Assembly: GCF_023073415.1 (NCBI RefSeq) | Contig: NZ_JADPJL010000062.1 | Location: forward strand, 124,001-188,000 | Length of the DNA: 64,000 nucleotides | DNA from: Bradyrhizobium sp. 190 | Lineage (GTDB): Bacteria > Pseudomonadota > Alphaproteobacteria > Rhizobiales > Xanthobacteraceae | Direction of reading: 5' to 3' | Shown here: positions 33,760 through 43,315 of the stretch, one piece after another | Layout of the letters: every line of letters begins with the position of its first letter | How positions within the stretch are numbered: the first letter of the stretch is position 1 | Notes under the pieces: model-generated | What the model was told of the DNA's origin: nothing | Databases searched by the model: none | The model's input: only the letters and a program-made list of their open reading frames with translations | Program-made: the position numbers and the translations under genes

Positions 33760-34589
33760 GCGGCGACCACATCCTGTCGGTCGATCGCCTGTCGATGCGC
33801 TTCGGCGGCATCGTCGCCGTCAACGATCTCTCCTTCAATGCCGAGCGACGCAAGATCACCGCGCTGATTGGGCCGAACGGCGCCGGCAAGACCACCGTGT
33901 TCAACTGCATCACCGGCTTCTACAAGCCGACCTCGGGCGCGATGCGGCTCGTGCACGATGACGGCCACGCCATCCGGCTCGAGCGGCTGAACGATTTCCG
34001 GATTTCCAAACTTGCCCGGGTCGCGCGGACCTTCCAGAACATCCGGCTGTTTCCAGGCATGACGGCGCTGGAGAATCTGATGGTGGCGCAGCACAACGCG
34101 CTGATGCGCGCCTCCGGGCTGACGTTTCTGGGCCTGATCGGCGCACCCTCCTGGCGCAATGCCGAGCAGGCCGCAATCGATCTGGCGCGGACCTGGCTCG
34201 ACCGCATCGGCCTCCTGGATCGCGCCGACGAAGCCGCCGGCAATTTGCCCTATGGCGACCAGCGGCGTCTGGAGATCGCGCGCGCGATGTGCACCAAGCC
34301 CGCGCTGCTCTGCCTCGACGAGCCGGCGGCCGGCCTCAACGCGCGCGAAAGCGCTGCCTTAAGCGAATTGCTGCTCTCGATCCGCACCGACCACGGCACC
34401 TCGATCCTCCTGATCGAGCACGACATGAGCGTGGTGATGGAAATCTCCGACCATGTCGTGGTGATGGATCACGGGGTCAAGATCGCCGAAGGCACGCCGC
34501 AACAGATCCGCGACGATCCCAAGGTGATCGCCGCCTATCTCGGCACCGACGAAGAGGAAGCCATCGCCGTGATGGAGAGCGGCACGTGA
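33756..34589 (+). CDS. livG: Branched-chain amino acid ABC transporter ATPase (LivG)
   Basis: A 277-residue ATPase: Walker A GPNGAGKTTVFNCITGF, the LivG-specific ARTFQNIRLFPGMTALENLM stretch, signature region LPYGDQRRLEIARAM (LSYG-like) and Walker B LLCLDEPAAGLN, plus the switch LIEHDMSVVM. It is complete and overlaps livM and livF by 4 bp each, so the operon is tightly coupled. Confidence 0.94.
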   Translation: MSGDHILSVDRLSMRFGGIVAVNDLSFNAERRKITALIGPNGAGKTTVFNCITGFYKPTSGAMRLVHDDGHAIRLERLNDFRISKLARVARTFQNIRLFPGMTALENLMVAQHNALMRASGLTFLGLIGAPSWRNAEQAAIDLARTWLDRIGLLDRADEAAGNLPYGDQRRLEIARAMCTKPALLCLDEPAAGLNARESAALSELLLSIRTDHGTSILLIEHDMSVVMEISDHVVVMDHGVKIAEGTPQQIRDDPKVIAAYLGTDEEEAIAVMESGT

Positions 34590-35332
34590 GCGCGTCACCC
34601 GCAACGCCCCTGCTCGCGATCCGCTCGCTGCGCGCGGCCTACGGCAAGATCGAGGCGCTGAAGGGCGTCGATCTCGACATCAACGCCGGCGAAATCGTCG
34701 CCCTGATCGGGGCCAACGGCGCCGGCAAGTCGACCCTGATGATGACGATCTTCGGCCGGCCCCGCGCCCGCTCAGGGACGATCGAATTCGACGGCCAGGA
34801 CATCACCGGCGTGCCGACGCATGACATCGCCAGGCTGCGGATCGCTCAATCCCCCGAGGGCCGCCGCATTTTCCCGCGCATGAGCGTGGCGGAAAACCTG
34901 CAGATGGGGGCTGATGCGACCGATAGCAGCGAGGCCGATCGGGCGAGCAGCCTGGAACGCGTCTTCGCGCTGTTCCCGCGGCTCAAGGAACGCATAACCC
35001 AGCGCGGCGGCACGCTGTCCGGCGGCGAGCAGCAGATGCTGGCGATCGGTCGGGCGCTGATGAGCCGCCCCCGCCTGTTGATGCTGGACGAGCCCTCGCT
35101 GGGGTTGGCCCCCCTGATCGCGCGGCAGATTTTCGATGCGATCCGGACCCTGAACCGGCAGGACGGCCTGACCGTCCTGATCGTCGAACAGAACGCCAAC
35201 CACGCGCTGAAACTGGCCCATCGCGGCTATGTCATGGTCAACGGCCTGATCACCCTGTCCGGAACCGGCAGCGAATTGCTGCAGCGCCCGGAAATCCGCG
35301 CCGCCTATCTGGAGGGCGGCCGGCGGGAATAG
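34586..35332 (+). CDS. livF: Branched-chain amino acid ABC transporter ATPase (LivF)
   Basis: A 248-residue ATPase with Walker A GANGAGKSTLMMTIFG, the LivF-type QSPEGRRIFPRMSVAENLQM, signature LSGGEQQMLAIGRAL, Walker B LLMLDEPSLGLAPLIA and LIVEQNANHALKLAHRGYVM. The start is a GTG in a GTGA overlap with the livG stop. Upstream codons in this frame belong to the antisense of livG homology and are ignored. Confidence 0.94.
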   Translation: MSASPATPLLAIRSLRAAYGKIEALKGVDLDINAGEIVALIGANGAGKSTLMMTIFGRPRARSGTIEFDGQDITGVPTHDIARLRIAQSPEGRRIFPRMSVAENLQMGADATDSSEADRASSLERVFALFPRLKERITQRGGTLSGGEQQMLAIGRALMSRPRLLMLDEPSLGLAPLIARQIFDAIRTLNRQDGLTVLIVEQNANHALKLAHRGYVMVNGLITLSGTGSELLQRPEIRAAYLEGGRRE

Positions 35333-35351
35333 CGCCGGAAACGTTCCCCGG

Positions 35352-35500
35352 ATGCTGCGCAGCGCCAAAAGCGCGTTTACGCGCGTCTTCGACGCGCTAT
35401 GGTGGTGCGCTGCTGATCCGGGGTCCGCTTGTCCGACTGCGTGGGTCCCGGCTCTGCGGAGCAGCGTGAAAAACGCTGCACCGCATCCGGGACACGGCAA
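35352..35500. repeat. Dispersed repeat (family D, copy 2) between livF and the binding-protein gene
   Basis: Positions 35370-35404 match 30920-30954 with two differences. The flanking GGATGCTGCG start and the GCATCCGGGACACG end near 35500 look like the outer parts of the same repeat family, with extra inverted segments between. The rest of the 312-bp gap (35333-35645) holds the promoter region of the binding-protein gene and no other gene. Confidence 0.65.
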
Positions 35501-35645
35501 GCTGCGGCAAGATGCGGCGAACGGACCGGGGATTTGCCCGAAAATTGCCGATGACTTCGCGGTAAAATCAGCCGACAATGGGTGTGATTTTCGTACCCGG
35601 CCTGCCGGGTGTTTCCCGAAATCGACCTACCCACGAGGATACCTC

Positions 35646-36764
35646 ATGAAATCACTGAAACTCATCGGCCTGGCATTGGGCGCATCGTTGGCGCTTTCGA
35701 CAACGGCGCTGGCGCAGGACATCTCCATCGCAGTGGCGGGCCCGATGACGGGCGGCGAATCCGCGTTCGGCCGGCAGATGAAGAACGGCGCCGAACAGGC
35801 GGTGGCCGACATCAACGCCGCCGGCGGCGTGCTCGGCAAGAAACTGGCGCTCCAGATCGGCGACGATGCCTGCGATCCCAAGCAGGCTCGCTCGGTGGCG
35901 GAAAAGTTCGCCAGCGCCAAGATCCCGTTCGTGGCCGGTCACTTCTGCTCGTCGTCGTCGATCCCGGCGTCGGAAGCCTATGCCGACGGCAACGTGCTGC
36001 AGATTACGCCGGCCTCGACCAACCCGCTGTTCACCGAGCGCAAGCTCTGGAACGTGGCGCGCGTCTGCGGCCGTGACGATCAGCAGGGCCTGGTTGCCGC
36101 CGACTACATCGTCAAGAACTACAAAGGCAAGAACGTCGCCATCCTCAACGACAAGACCACCTATGGCAAAGGCCTTGCCGACGAAACCAAGAAGGCGCTC
36201 AACAAGGCCGGCATCACCGAGAAGATGTTCGAGTCCTACAACAAGGGCGACAAGGATTTTAACGCGATCGTGTCGCGCCTGAAGCGCGACAACATCGATC
36301 TGGTCTTTGTCGGCGGCTACCACCAGGAATCCGGGCTGATCCTGCGCCAGATGCGCGACCAGGGCCTCAAGACGGTGTTGATGGCGGGCGACGCCTTGAA
36401 CGACAAGGAGTTCGCCTCGATCGCAGGTCCGGCCGCCGAAGGCACGCTGTTCACCTTCGGTCCCGACCCGCGCAACAAGACGACCGCGAAGGCGATCGTC
36501 GAGAAGTTCAAGGCCAAGAACATCGATCCCGAGGGCTACACCCTCTACACCTATGCCGCGATGCAGGTCTGGACGCAAGCGGTGGCGAAGGCGAAGACCA
36601 CCGATCCGAAGAAGGTCATGGAGACCATCAAGGCCGGCGATTGGGACACCGTGCTCGGCAAGCTGGGCTTCGATGCCAAGGGCGACATCAAGGTGATCGA
36701 CTACGTCGTCTACAAGTGGGACGCCAAGGGCAACTACACCGAGATCAATCCGAAGGGTTCCTGA
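35646..36764 (+). CDS. livK: Branched-chain amino acid ABC transporter substrate-binding protein (LivK-like)
   Basis: A 372-residue type I periplasmic binding protein with a signal peptide (MKSLKLIGLALGASLALSTT, cleaved near ALAQ). Ligand-pocket segments include AGPMTGGESAFGRQMKNGAE, VAGHFCSSSSIPASEAYADG and DLVFVGGYHQESGLILRQMR. The ATG has GAGGATACC upstream. It serves the LivHMGF transporter encoded just before it. The separate promoter and terminator suggest the high, independent expression usual for binding proteins. Confidence 0.92.
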   Translation: MKSLKLIGLALGASLALSTTALAQDISIAVAGPMTGGESAFGRQMKNGAEQAVADINAAGGVLGKKLALQIGDDACDPKQARSVAEKFASAKIPFVAGHFCSSSSIPASEAYADGNVLQITPASTNPLFTERKLWNVARVCGRDDQQGLVAADYIVKNYKGKNVAILNDKTTYGKGLADETKKALNKAGITEKMFESYNKGDKDFNAIVSRLKRDNIDLVFVGGYHQESGLILRQMRDQGLKTVLMAGDALNDKEFASIAGPAAEGTLFTFGPDPRNKTTAKAIVEKFKAKNIDPEGYTLYTYAAMQVWTQAVAKAKTTDPKKVMETIKAGDWDTVLGKLGFDAKGDIKVIDYVVYKWDAKGNYTEINPKGS

Positions 36765-36788
36765 CCCCCTCATAGATCAGAGCTTCAA

Positions 36789-36817
36789 ACGCCCCGGCTT
36801 GCCGGGGCGTTTTATTT
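36789..36817 (+). terminator. Strong rho-independent terminator after livK-like gene
   Basis: ACGCCCCGGC, TT loop and GCCGGGGCGT form a perfect 10-bp stem, followed by TTTTATTT. It starts 25 bp after the stop codon of the binding-protein gene. Confidence 0.92.
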
Positions 36818-37011
36818 CGGGTTCCATTTATTTTCCGGGCCATGGGAACCTTTGGGTTCCCGAAGCATTGAGCATTTGGGCTGAGTTCCATGTCATTGAT
36901 TTCTCGACCTTAACCGTTATTCCGGCTTGCTATGCCGATGGGGCAGCGGTTCTATCCGTGAAATCACATTTCAGCCGAAGTGATTTTGCGCGAACTGGCC
37001 GAGGAAACACC

Positions 37012-40000
37012 ATGAGCGACCTTTCCCCTGGAGCATCACCCTCCGCTCGCCGGGTCGCTCAATCCAAACCCGCCCCCACCAACGGCACGTCCGACCCGAT
37101 GCAGGATCTGCTGCACGCCTTGCAGGCGATGCGCGCGGGCGACTTCTCGGTACGGATGACCGGCGATCACGTCGGCATCGAGGGCAAAATCGCCGACACC
37201 TTCAACGAAATCGTCGCCGCCAACCAGCGAATGGCGCAGCAACTGGAGCGCGTCGGCCAGGTCGTCGGCCGGGAAGGCAAGACAAGGCATCGCGTCAAGT
37301 TCGACCTCTCGAGCGGCTCGTGGGCGGACATGGAAGGCTCCGTCAACACGCTGATCGACGACCTGCTGTGGCCGACCCGCGAAGTCACGCGTGCGGTCGC
37401 CGCCGTGGCCCAAGGCGATCTCTTGCAAACCGTGCAGCTCGATGTCGAGGGCCGCCCACTTGGCGGCGAATTCTTGCAGTCGGCCAACATCGTCAACACG
37501 ATGATCAAGCAGCTTTCCGTGTTCACCTCGGAAGTGACGCGCGTGGCGCGCGAGGTCGGCACCGAGGGCAAGCTCGGCGGCCAGGCCCAGGTGCCGGAAG
37601 TGACAGGCGTCTGGAAAGACCTGACCGAGAGCGTCAACTCGATGGCCAACAACCTGACCGGCCAGGTCCGCAACATCGCCGAGGTCACCATCGCGGTGGC
37701 GAATGGCGACCTGTCGAAGAAGATCACGGTGGACGTCCGCGGCGAAATCCTGCAGCTCAAGGAAGCCATCAACACGATGGTGGATCAGCTCCGCTCCTTC
37801 GCCTCCGAAGTGACGCGTGTGGCGCGCGAAGTCGGCACCGACGGCAAGCTCGGCGGCCAGGCCATCGTCCCGGGCGTCGCCGGCACCTGGAAGGATCTGA
37901 CCGATTCCGTGAACGCGATGTGCGGCAACCTCACCGCCCAGGTCCGCAACATCGCCAACGTCACCACCGCGGTCGCCCGCGGCGACCTCTCGCGCAAGAT
38001 CACGGTGGACGTCCGCGGCGAAATCCTGGAGCTAAAGGACACCATCAACACGATGGTCGACCAGCTCAACTCGTTCGCCTCCGAAGTGACGCGCGTCGCC
38101 CGCGAGGTCGGCACCGAAGGCAAGCTCGGCGGTCAGGCCCAGGTTCCCGGAGTCGCCGGCACCTGGAAGGACCTCACCGACAACGTCAACTTCATGGCCT
38201 CCAACCTGACGGCGCAGGTCCGCAACATCGCCGACGTCGCGACCGCGATTGCGGGCGGCGACCTCTCCAAGAAGATCACCGTGAACGTGTCGGGCGAAAT
38301 CCTTCAGTTGAAGGAAACGCTCAACACGATGGTCGACCAGCTCAACGCCTTCGCAGGCGAAGTGACCCGCGTCGCGCGCGAAGTCGGCACCGAGGGGCGG
38401 CTCGGCGGCCAGGCCAATGTGCTCGGCGTCGCCGGCACCTGGAAGGACCTCACCGAGAGCGTCAACTCGATGGCTTCCAACCTGACGGCGCAGGTCCGCA
38501 ACATCGCCGAGGTGACGACCGCGGTCGCCAATGGCGACCTGTCGAAGAAGATCACCGTGGATGTGCGCGGCGAAATTCTCGAGCTGAAGGACACCATCAA
38601 CACGATGGTTGACCAGCTCAATGCGTTCGCCGGCGAAGTGACACGCGTGGCGCGCGAAGTCGGCACCGAAGGCAAGCTCGGCGGCCAGGCCAACGTGCGC
38701 GGCGTCGCCGGCACCTGGAAGGACCTCACCGACAACGTCAACTCGATGGCCGGCAACCTGACCGGCCAGGTCCGCAACATCGCCGAAGTCGCGACCGCCG
38801 TCGCCAAGGGCGACCTGTCGAAGAAAATCACCGTGAACGTCTCGGGCGAAATCCTTCAGCTGAAGGAAACGCTCAACACGATGGTCGACCAGCTCAATGC
38901 GTTCGCCGGCGAAGTGACGCGCGTGGCGCGCGAGGTCGGCACCGACGGCAAGCTCGGCGGCCAGGCCCAGGTGACCGGCGTCGCCGGCACTTGGAAGGAT
39001 CTGACGGACTCCGTGAACTCGATGGCCGGCAATTTGACGGCGCAGGTCCGCAACATCGCCGAGGTGGCGACCGCGATCGCCGGCGGCGACCTGTCGCGCA
39101 AGATCACGGTCGACGTGCGCGGCGAGATCCTGCAGCTCAAGGAAACGCTCAACACGATGGTCGACCAGCTCAACCGCTTTGCGGGCGAAGTGACTCGCGT
39201 GGCGCGCGAGGTCGGCACCGAGGGACGGCTCGGCGGCCAGGCCAACGTGCCTGGTGTCGCCGGCACCTGGAAGGACCTCACCGACAACGTCAACTCGATG
39301 GCCGGCAATTTGACCGGCCAGGTCCGCAACATCGCCGAAGTCACGACGGCGGTGGCGAAGGGCGACCTGTCGAAGAAGATCACGGTCGACGTCAAGGGCG
39401 AGATCCTCGAGCTGAAGAACACCGTCAACACGATGGTGGATCAGCTCAACGCCTTCGCCTCGGAAGTCACGCGCGTGGCGCGCGAAGTCGGCACCGAAGG
39501 CAAGCTCGGCGGCCAGGCCCAGGTGCCTGAAGTGGCCGGCACCTGGAAGGATCTCACCGACAACGTCAACTTCATGGCCTCGAACCTGACCGCGCAGGTC
39601 CGCAACATCGCCGAGGTCGCCACGGCAATTGCCGGAGGCGACCTGTCGAAGAAGATCACGGTCGACGTTCGCGGCGAAATCCTGCTGCTGAAAGACACCC
39701 TCAATACGATGGTCGAGCAGCTTCGCTCGTTTGCCGGCGAAGTGACGCGCGTGGCGCGCGAGGTCGGCACCGAGGGACGATTGGGTGGCCAGGCCGTGGT
39801 GCCCGGCGTCGGCGGCACGTGGAAGGATCTGACCGACAACGTCAACCTTTTGGCGGCCAACCTGACGACGCAAGTCCGCAACATCGCCGAAGTCACAACC
39901 GCCGTGGCCCGCGGCGACCTGTCGCGCAAGATCACGGTCGACGTGAAGGGCGAAATCCTCGAGTTGAAAAACACCATCAACACGATGGTCGACCAGCTCA

Positions 40001-43000
40001 ACGCCTTTGCCGGCGAAGTGACGCGCGTGGCGCGCGAGGTCGGCACCGAGGGCAAGCTCGGCGGCCAGGCGCAGGTGCCGGGCGTCGCCGGCACCTGGAA
40101 GGACCTGACCGACACCGTCAACTTCATGGCCGCCAATTTGACCGAACAGGTGCGCGGCATCGTCAAGGTGGTGACGGCGGTCGCCGACGGCGACCTGAAG
40201 CAGAACCTGACCGTGAAGTCGAAGGGCGAAGTCGCAGCCCTTGCCGACACCATCAACAACATGACGGAGACGCTCGCCACCTTCGCCGATCAGGTGACCA
40301 GCGTGGCGCGCGAAGTCGGCGTCGAGGGACGGCTCGGCGGCCAGGCCAACGTGCCCGGCGCCGCCGGCACCTGGAAGGACCTCACCGGCAACGTGAACCT
40401 GCTCGCCGCCAACCTGACCTCGCAGGTGCGCTCGATCGCCGAGGTCGCGACCGCCGTGACCAAGGGCGACCTGACCCGCTCGATCCAGGTCGACGCCCGC
40501 GGCGAAGTGGCCGAACTCAAAGACAACATCAATACGATGATCGGCAACCTCCGCCTGACGACCCAGGTGAATACCGAACAGGACTGGCTGAAGACCAACC
40601 TCGCCAAATTCACCAACATGCTGCAGGGCCAACGCGACCTCTCCACCGTCGGCCGGCTGCTGCTGACCGAACTGGCGCCGCTGATCAATGCACATATGGG
40701 CGTGATCTATCAGACCGAGAGTGCCGACAGCCCGCAGTTGCGCCTGCTCTCTTCCTATGCCGGCGATGGCGCCAATCCGAATCCGCAAGTCGTGCAGTTC
40801 GGCGAGGGGCTGATCGGCCAATGCGCCATGGACAAGCGTCAGCGGCTGGTGGCGGATATCCCCAGCGATACCGCGCCGATCAATTCGGGGCTGTTGCGCG
40901 TGATCCCGAAGAATATTGTCGTGCTTCCGGTGCTGTTCGAGAACCAGGTCAAGGCCGTGATCGAACTGTCTTCGATCAGTTCGTTCACGACCTCGCAGAT
41001 GACCTTCCTCGAACAATTGACCGATAGCATCGGCATCGTTCTCAACTCCATTGAGGCCACGATGCAGACTGAGGGCCTGTTGAAGCAATCCCAGCAGCTC
41101 GCCGGCGAATTGCAGACGCAGCAAAAGGAATTGCAGCAGACCAACGACCAGCTCGAACAGAAGGCCCAGCAGCTTGCCGAACGCAACGTCGAGGTGGAAA
41201 GAAAGAACCAGGAAATCGAACAGGCCCGCCGCGCGCTCGAAGAAAAGGCGACCGAGCTTTCGCTGACCTCGAAGTACAAGTCCGAATTCCTCGCCAACAT
41301 GTCGCATGAGCTGCGCACGCCGCTCAACAGCATCCTGATCCTGGGCCAGCAGCTCACCGAAAATCCGGAGGGCAATCTGTCGGCGAAGCAGGTCGAATTC
41401 GCCCGCACCATCCACGGCGCCGGCACCGACCTGCTCAACCTGATCAGCGACATCCTCGACCTGTCGAAGATCGAATCCGGCACGGTGACGGTCGATGCCG
41501 AGGAGATCCTGACGTCGAGCCTCTTGGAGACCGTCGGACGGCCGTTCAGGCACGAGGCCGATAATCGCCGTCTGTCGTTCAATATCTCGGTCGACGAGAA
41601 TCTGAGCCGCAGCATGGTGACCGACTCCAAGCGCCTGCAGCAGGTCCTGAAAAATCTGTTGTCGAACGCATTCAAGTTCACGGCCGAGGGCGGCGTGGAG
41701 CTGACCGTATCGGCCGCCGTCGGCGGCTGGAGCACCGAGCACCCGATCCTCAACCATGCGGCGGCCGTCGTCGCCTTCGAGGTGACCGACACCGGCATCG
41801 GCATTCCCCTGGAAAAGCAGAAGCTGATCTTCGAGGCGTTCCAGCAGGCGGATGCCGGCACCAGCCGCAAATACGGCGGCACCGGCCTTGGCCTTGCCAT
41901 CAGCCGCGAGCTCGCGGGCCTGTTGGGCGGCGAAATTCACCTGCGCAGCGCGCCCGGCAAGGGCTCTACCTTCGTGCTTTATCTGCCGCTGAAATATTCC
42001 GGTCCGACGGTTGCGCCACGGGCCCCTGCCCCGTCGCCCTTCGCATCGACGCCGGCGCTACAGGTCGCAGCGACGCAGGAGCGGGTCATCGAGCAGTTGC
42101 CGGACGACCGCCTCAACCTCGAGCCGGGAGATACCATCCTCCTGATCGTCGAGGACGATCCGCATTATGCGCGGGTGCTGATCGATCTGGCGCACGACAA
42201 GAGCTTCAAGGTGCTGGTCGCCAGCCGTGGCGCCGAAGCGATCGAACTCGCCAAGCAGTTCCAGCCGGCCGCGGTTTCGCTCGACGTATTCCTGCCGGAC
42301 ATGCTGGGCTGGACCGTGCTGAGCCAGCTCAAGCACAACCCGCTGACGCGGCACATTCCGGTGCAGATCATCACGCTCGACGAAGACCGTCAGCATGCGC
42401 TGGCGCGCGGCGCGTTTTCCTTCGTCAACAAGCCGACGACGACCGAAGGCGTCAGCGCGGCGCTGTCGCAGATCAAGGAATATGCAAAACCCCGACGCAA
42501 GCGCCTGCTGATCGTGGAGGACAATGCCGCCGAGCAGATGAGCATCACCGAATTGCTCGGCCACGACGACATCGAGATCCTCACCGCCGATACCGGCGCC
42601 GATGCGTTGTCGACGCTGCGGAACCAGCCGTGCGACTGCGTCGTATTGGATTTGCGGCTGCCTGATATGAGTGGCTTTGAGGTGCTCGACCGGCTACGCA
42701 GCGACGAAACGCTATCGAACGTGCCAGTCGTGGTGTTCACCGGGCGGGAACTTTCGGCAGAGGAAGATGCGGAACTTCACACCATGGCGAGGAGCATCGT
42801 GGTGAAAGGCGTCGAGTCGCCGGAACGCCTGCTCGACGAAACGTCGCTGTTTTTGCACCGTGTGATCACGGAATTGCCAGTCGAAAAGCAGAGAATGCTC
42901 GAAAAGCTCAATAGCTCCGATGAGGATCTCGTTGGCAAAACCGCACTTCTGGTGGACGACGACGCCCGGAACATCTTTGCCCTGTCGAGCGTATTAGAAC

Positions 43001-43302
43001 GGCGCGGCATGAAGGTGCTGACCGCGACGACAGGCCATGAGGCCATCGCGCTTGTCGAATCCAATCCGAATATCGCAATCGTGCTGATGGATATCATGAT
43101 GCCGCAGATGGACGGATATCAGACCATCGGCGTTATCCGGCAGAACCCGTCGTTCGGCCGCCTTCCGATCATCGCGCTGACCGCCAAGGCGATGAAGGGC
43201 GACCGCGAGAAATGCCTCGAAGCCGGCGCTTCGGACTATCTCGCCAAACCCGTCAATACCGAACAGTTGCTGCTCGCCATTCGAATGTGGCTACACCGTT
43301 GA
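37012..43302 (+). CDS. Giant soluble poly-HAMP hybrid histidine kinase
   Basis: A 2096-residue protein with no membrane segment. A short linker is followed by two divergent HAMP-like segments (about 30-170), then eleven tandem units of exactly 92 residues (175-1186), each with VTRVAREVGTEGKLGGQA-, GTWKDLTDNVN- and AAV..GDLSKKITV-type blocks. A GAF domain (about 1195-1350), a long coiled coil (about 1355-1425), HisKA with His1432 in MSHELRTPLNS, HATPase (LLSNAFKFTAEGG, GTGLGLAISREL) and three receivers follow, with phospho-acceptors Asp1758, Asp1880 and Asp2027. The design resembles fungal group III (Nik1) poly-HAMP kinases. The start at 37012 has GAGGA upstream. It is followed 13 bp later by another kinase gene. 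Confidence 0.93.
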   Translation: MSDLSPGASPSARRVAQSKPAPTNGTSDPMQDLLHALQAMRAGDFSVRMTGDHVGIEGKIADTFNEIVAANQRMAQQLERVGQVVGREGKTRHRVKFDLSSGSWADMEGSVNTLIDDLLWPTREVTRAVAAVAQGDLLQTVQLDVEGRPLGGEFLQSANIVNTMIKQLSVFTSEVTRVAREVGTEGKLGGQAQVPEVTGVWKDLTESVNSMANNLTGQVRNIAEVTIAVANGDLSKKITVDVRGEILQLKEAINTMVDQLRSFASEVTRVAREVGTDGKLGGQAIVPGVAGTWKDLTDSVNAMCGNLTAQVRNIANVTTAVARGDLSRKITVDVRGEILELKDTINTMVDQLNSFASEVTRVAREVGTEGKLGGQAQVPGVAGTWKDLTDNVNFMASNLTAQVRNIADVATAIAGGDLSKKITVNVSGEILQLKETLNTMVDQLNAFAGEVTRVAREVGTEGRLGGQANVLGVAGTWKDLTESVNSMASNLTAQVRNIAEVTTAVANGDLSKKITVDVRGEILELKDTINTMVDQLNAFAGEVTRVAREVGTEGKLGGQANVRGVAGTWKDLTDNVNSMAGNLTGQVRNIAEVATAVAKGDLSKKITVNVSGEILQLKETLNTMVDQLNAFAGEVTRVAREVGTDGKLGGQAQVTGVAGTWKDLTDSVNSMAGNLTAQVRNIAEVATAIAGGDLSRKITVDVRGEILQLKETLNTMVDQLNRFAGEVTRVAREVGTEGRLGGQANVPGVAGTWKDLTDNVNSMAGNLTGQVRNIAEVTTAVAKGDLSKKITVDVKGEILELKNTVNTMVDQLNAFASEVTRVAREVGTEGKLGGQAQVPEVAGTWKDLTDNVNFMASNLTAQVRNIAEVATAIAGGDLSKKITVDVRGEILLLKDTLNTMVEQLRSFAGEVTRVAREVGTEGRLGGQAVVPGVGGTWKDLTDNVNLLAANLTTQVRNIAEVTTAVARGDLSRKITVDVKGEILELKNTINTMVDQLNAFAGEVTRVAREVGTEGKLGGQAQVPGVAGTWKDLTDTVNFMAANLTEQVRGIVKVVTAVADGDLKQNLTVKSKGEVAALADTINNMTETLATFADQVTSVAREVGVEGRLGGQANVPGAAGTWKDLTGNVNLLAANLTSQVRSIAEVATAVTKGDLTRSIQVDARGEVAELKDNINTMIGNLRLTTQVNTEQDWLKTNLAKFTNMLQGQRDLSTVGRLLLTELAPLINAHMGVIYQTESADSPQLRLLSSYAGDGANPNPQVVQFGEGLIGQCAMDKRQRLVADIPSDTAPINSGLLRVIPKNIVVLPVLFENQVKAVIELSSISSFTTSQMTFLEQLTDSIGIVLNSIEATMQTEGLLKQSQQLAGELQTQQKELQQTNDQLEQKAQQLAERNVEVERKNQEIEQARRALEEKATELSLTSKYKSEFLANMSHELRTPLNSILILGQQLTENPEGNLSAKQVEFARTIHGAGTDLLNLISDILDLSKIESGTVTVDAEEILTSSLLETVGRPFRHEADNRRLSFNISVDENLSRSMVTDSKRLQQVLKNLLSNAFKFTAEGGVELTVSAAVGGWSTEHPILNHAAAVVAFEVTDTGIGIPLEKQKLIFEAFQQADAGTSRKYGGTGLGLAISRELAGLLGGEIHLRSAPGKGSTFVLYLPLKYSGPTVAPRAPAPSPFASTPALQVAATQERVIEQLPDDRLNLEPGDTILLIVEDDPHYARVLIDLAHDKSFKVLVASRGAEAIELAKQFQPAAVSLDVFLPDMLGWTVLSQLKHNPLTRHIPVQIITLDEDRQHALARGAFSFVNKPTTTEGVSAALSQIKEYAKPRRKRLLIVEDNAAEQMSITELLGHDDIEILTADTGADALSTLRNQPCDCVVLDLRLPDMSGFEVLDRLRSDETLSNVPVVVFTGRELSAEEDAELHTMARSIVVKGVESPERLLDETSLFLHRVITELPVEKQRMLEKLNSSDEDLVGKTALLVDDDARNIFALSSVLERRGMKVLTATTGHEAIALVESNPNIAIVLMDIMMPQMDGYQTIGVIRQNPSFGRLPIIALTAKAMKGDREKCLEAGASDYLAKPVNTEQLLLAIRMWLHR
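37534..40569 (+). repeat. Eleven tandem 276-bp coding repeats (HAMP units)
   Basis: The unit length is 276 bp without indels over eleven copies. Copies 1-9 are very similar at both DNA and protein level; copies 10 and 11 diverge (GDLKQNLTVKSKGE and GDLTRSIQVDARGE). Units partly alternate between a TAI/QLKETL type (3, 5, 6, 8) and a TTAV/ELKDTI type (2, 4, 7, 9). The long open frame on the opposite strand (38032-41940) is a by-product of this repetition. Confidence 0.95.
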
Positions 43303-43315
43303 CCGGCGTAAGTAG

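Noticed and set aside
36841..36870. GGGAACC/GGTTCCC inverted repeat as a possible EcfG general-stress promoter before the poly-HAMP gene
   Set aside because: The GGAAC element is present, but no CGTT follows at 16-17 bp; only a small hairpin remains.
37534..40569. The 276-bp repeats as a CRISPR-like or non-coding satellite array
   Set aside because: They are in-frame coding repeats with HAMP-type protein conservation and no spacers; no CRISPR array was seen anywhere in the window.
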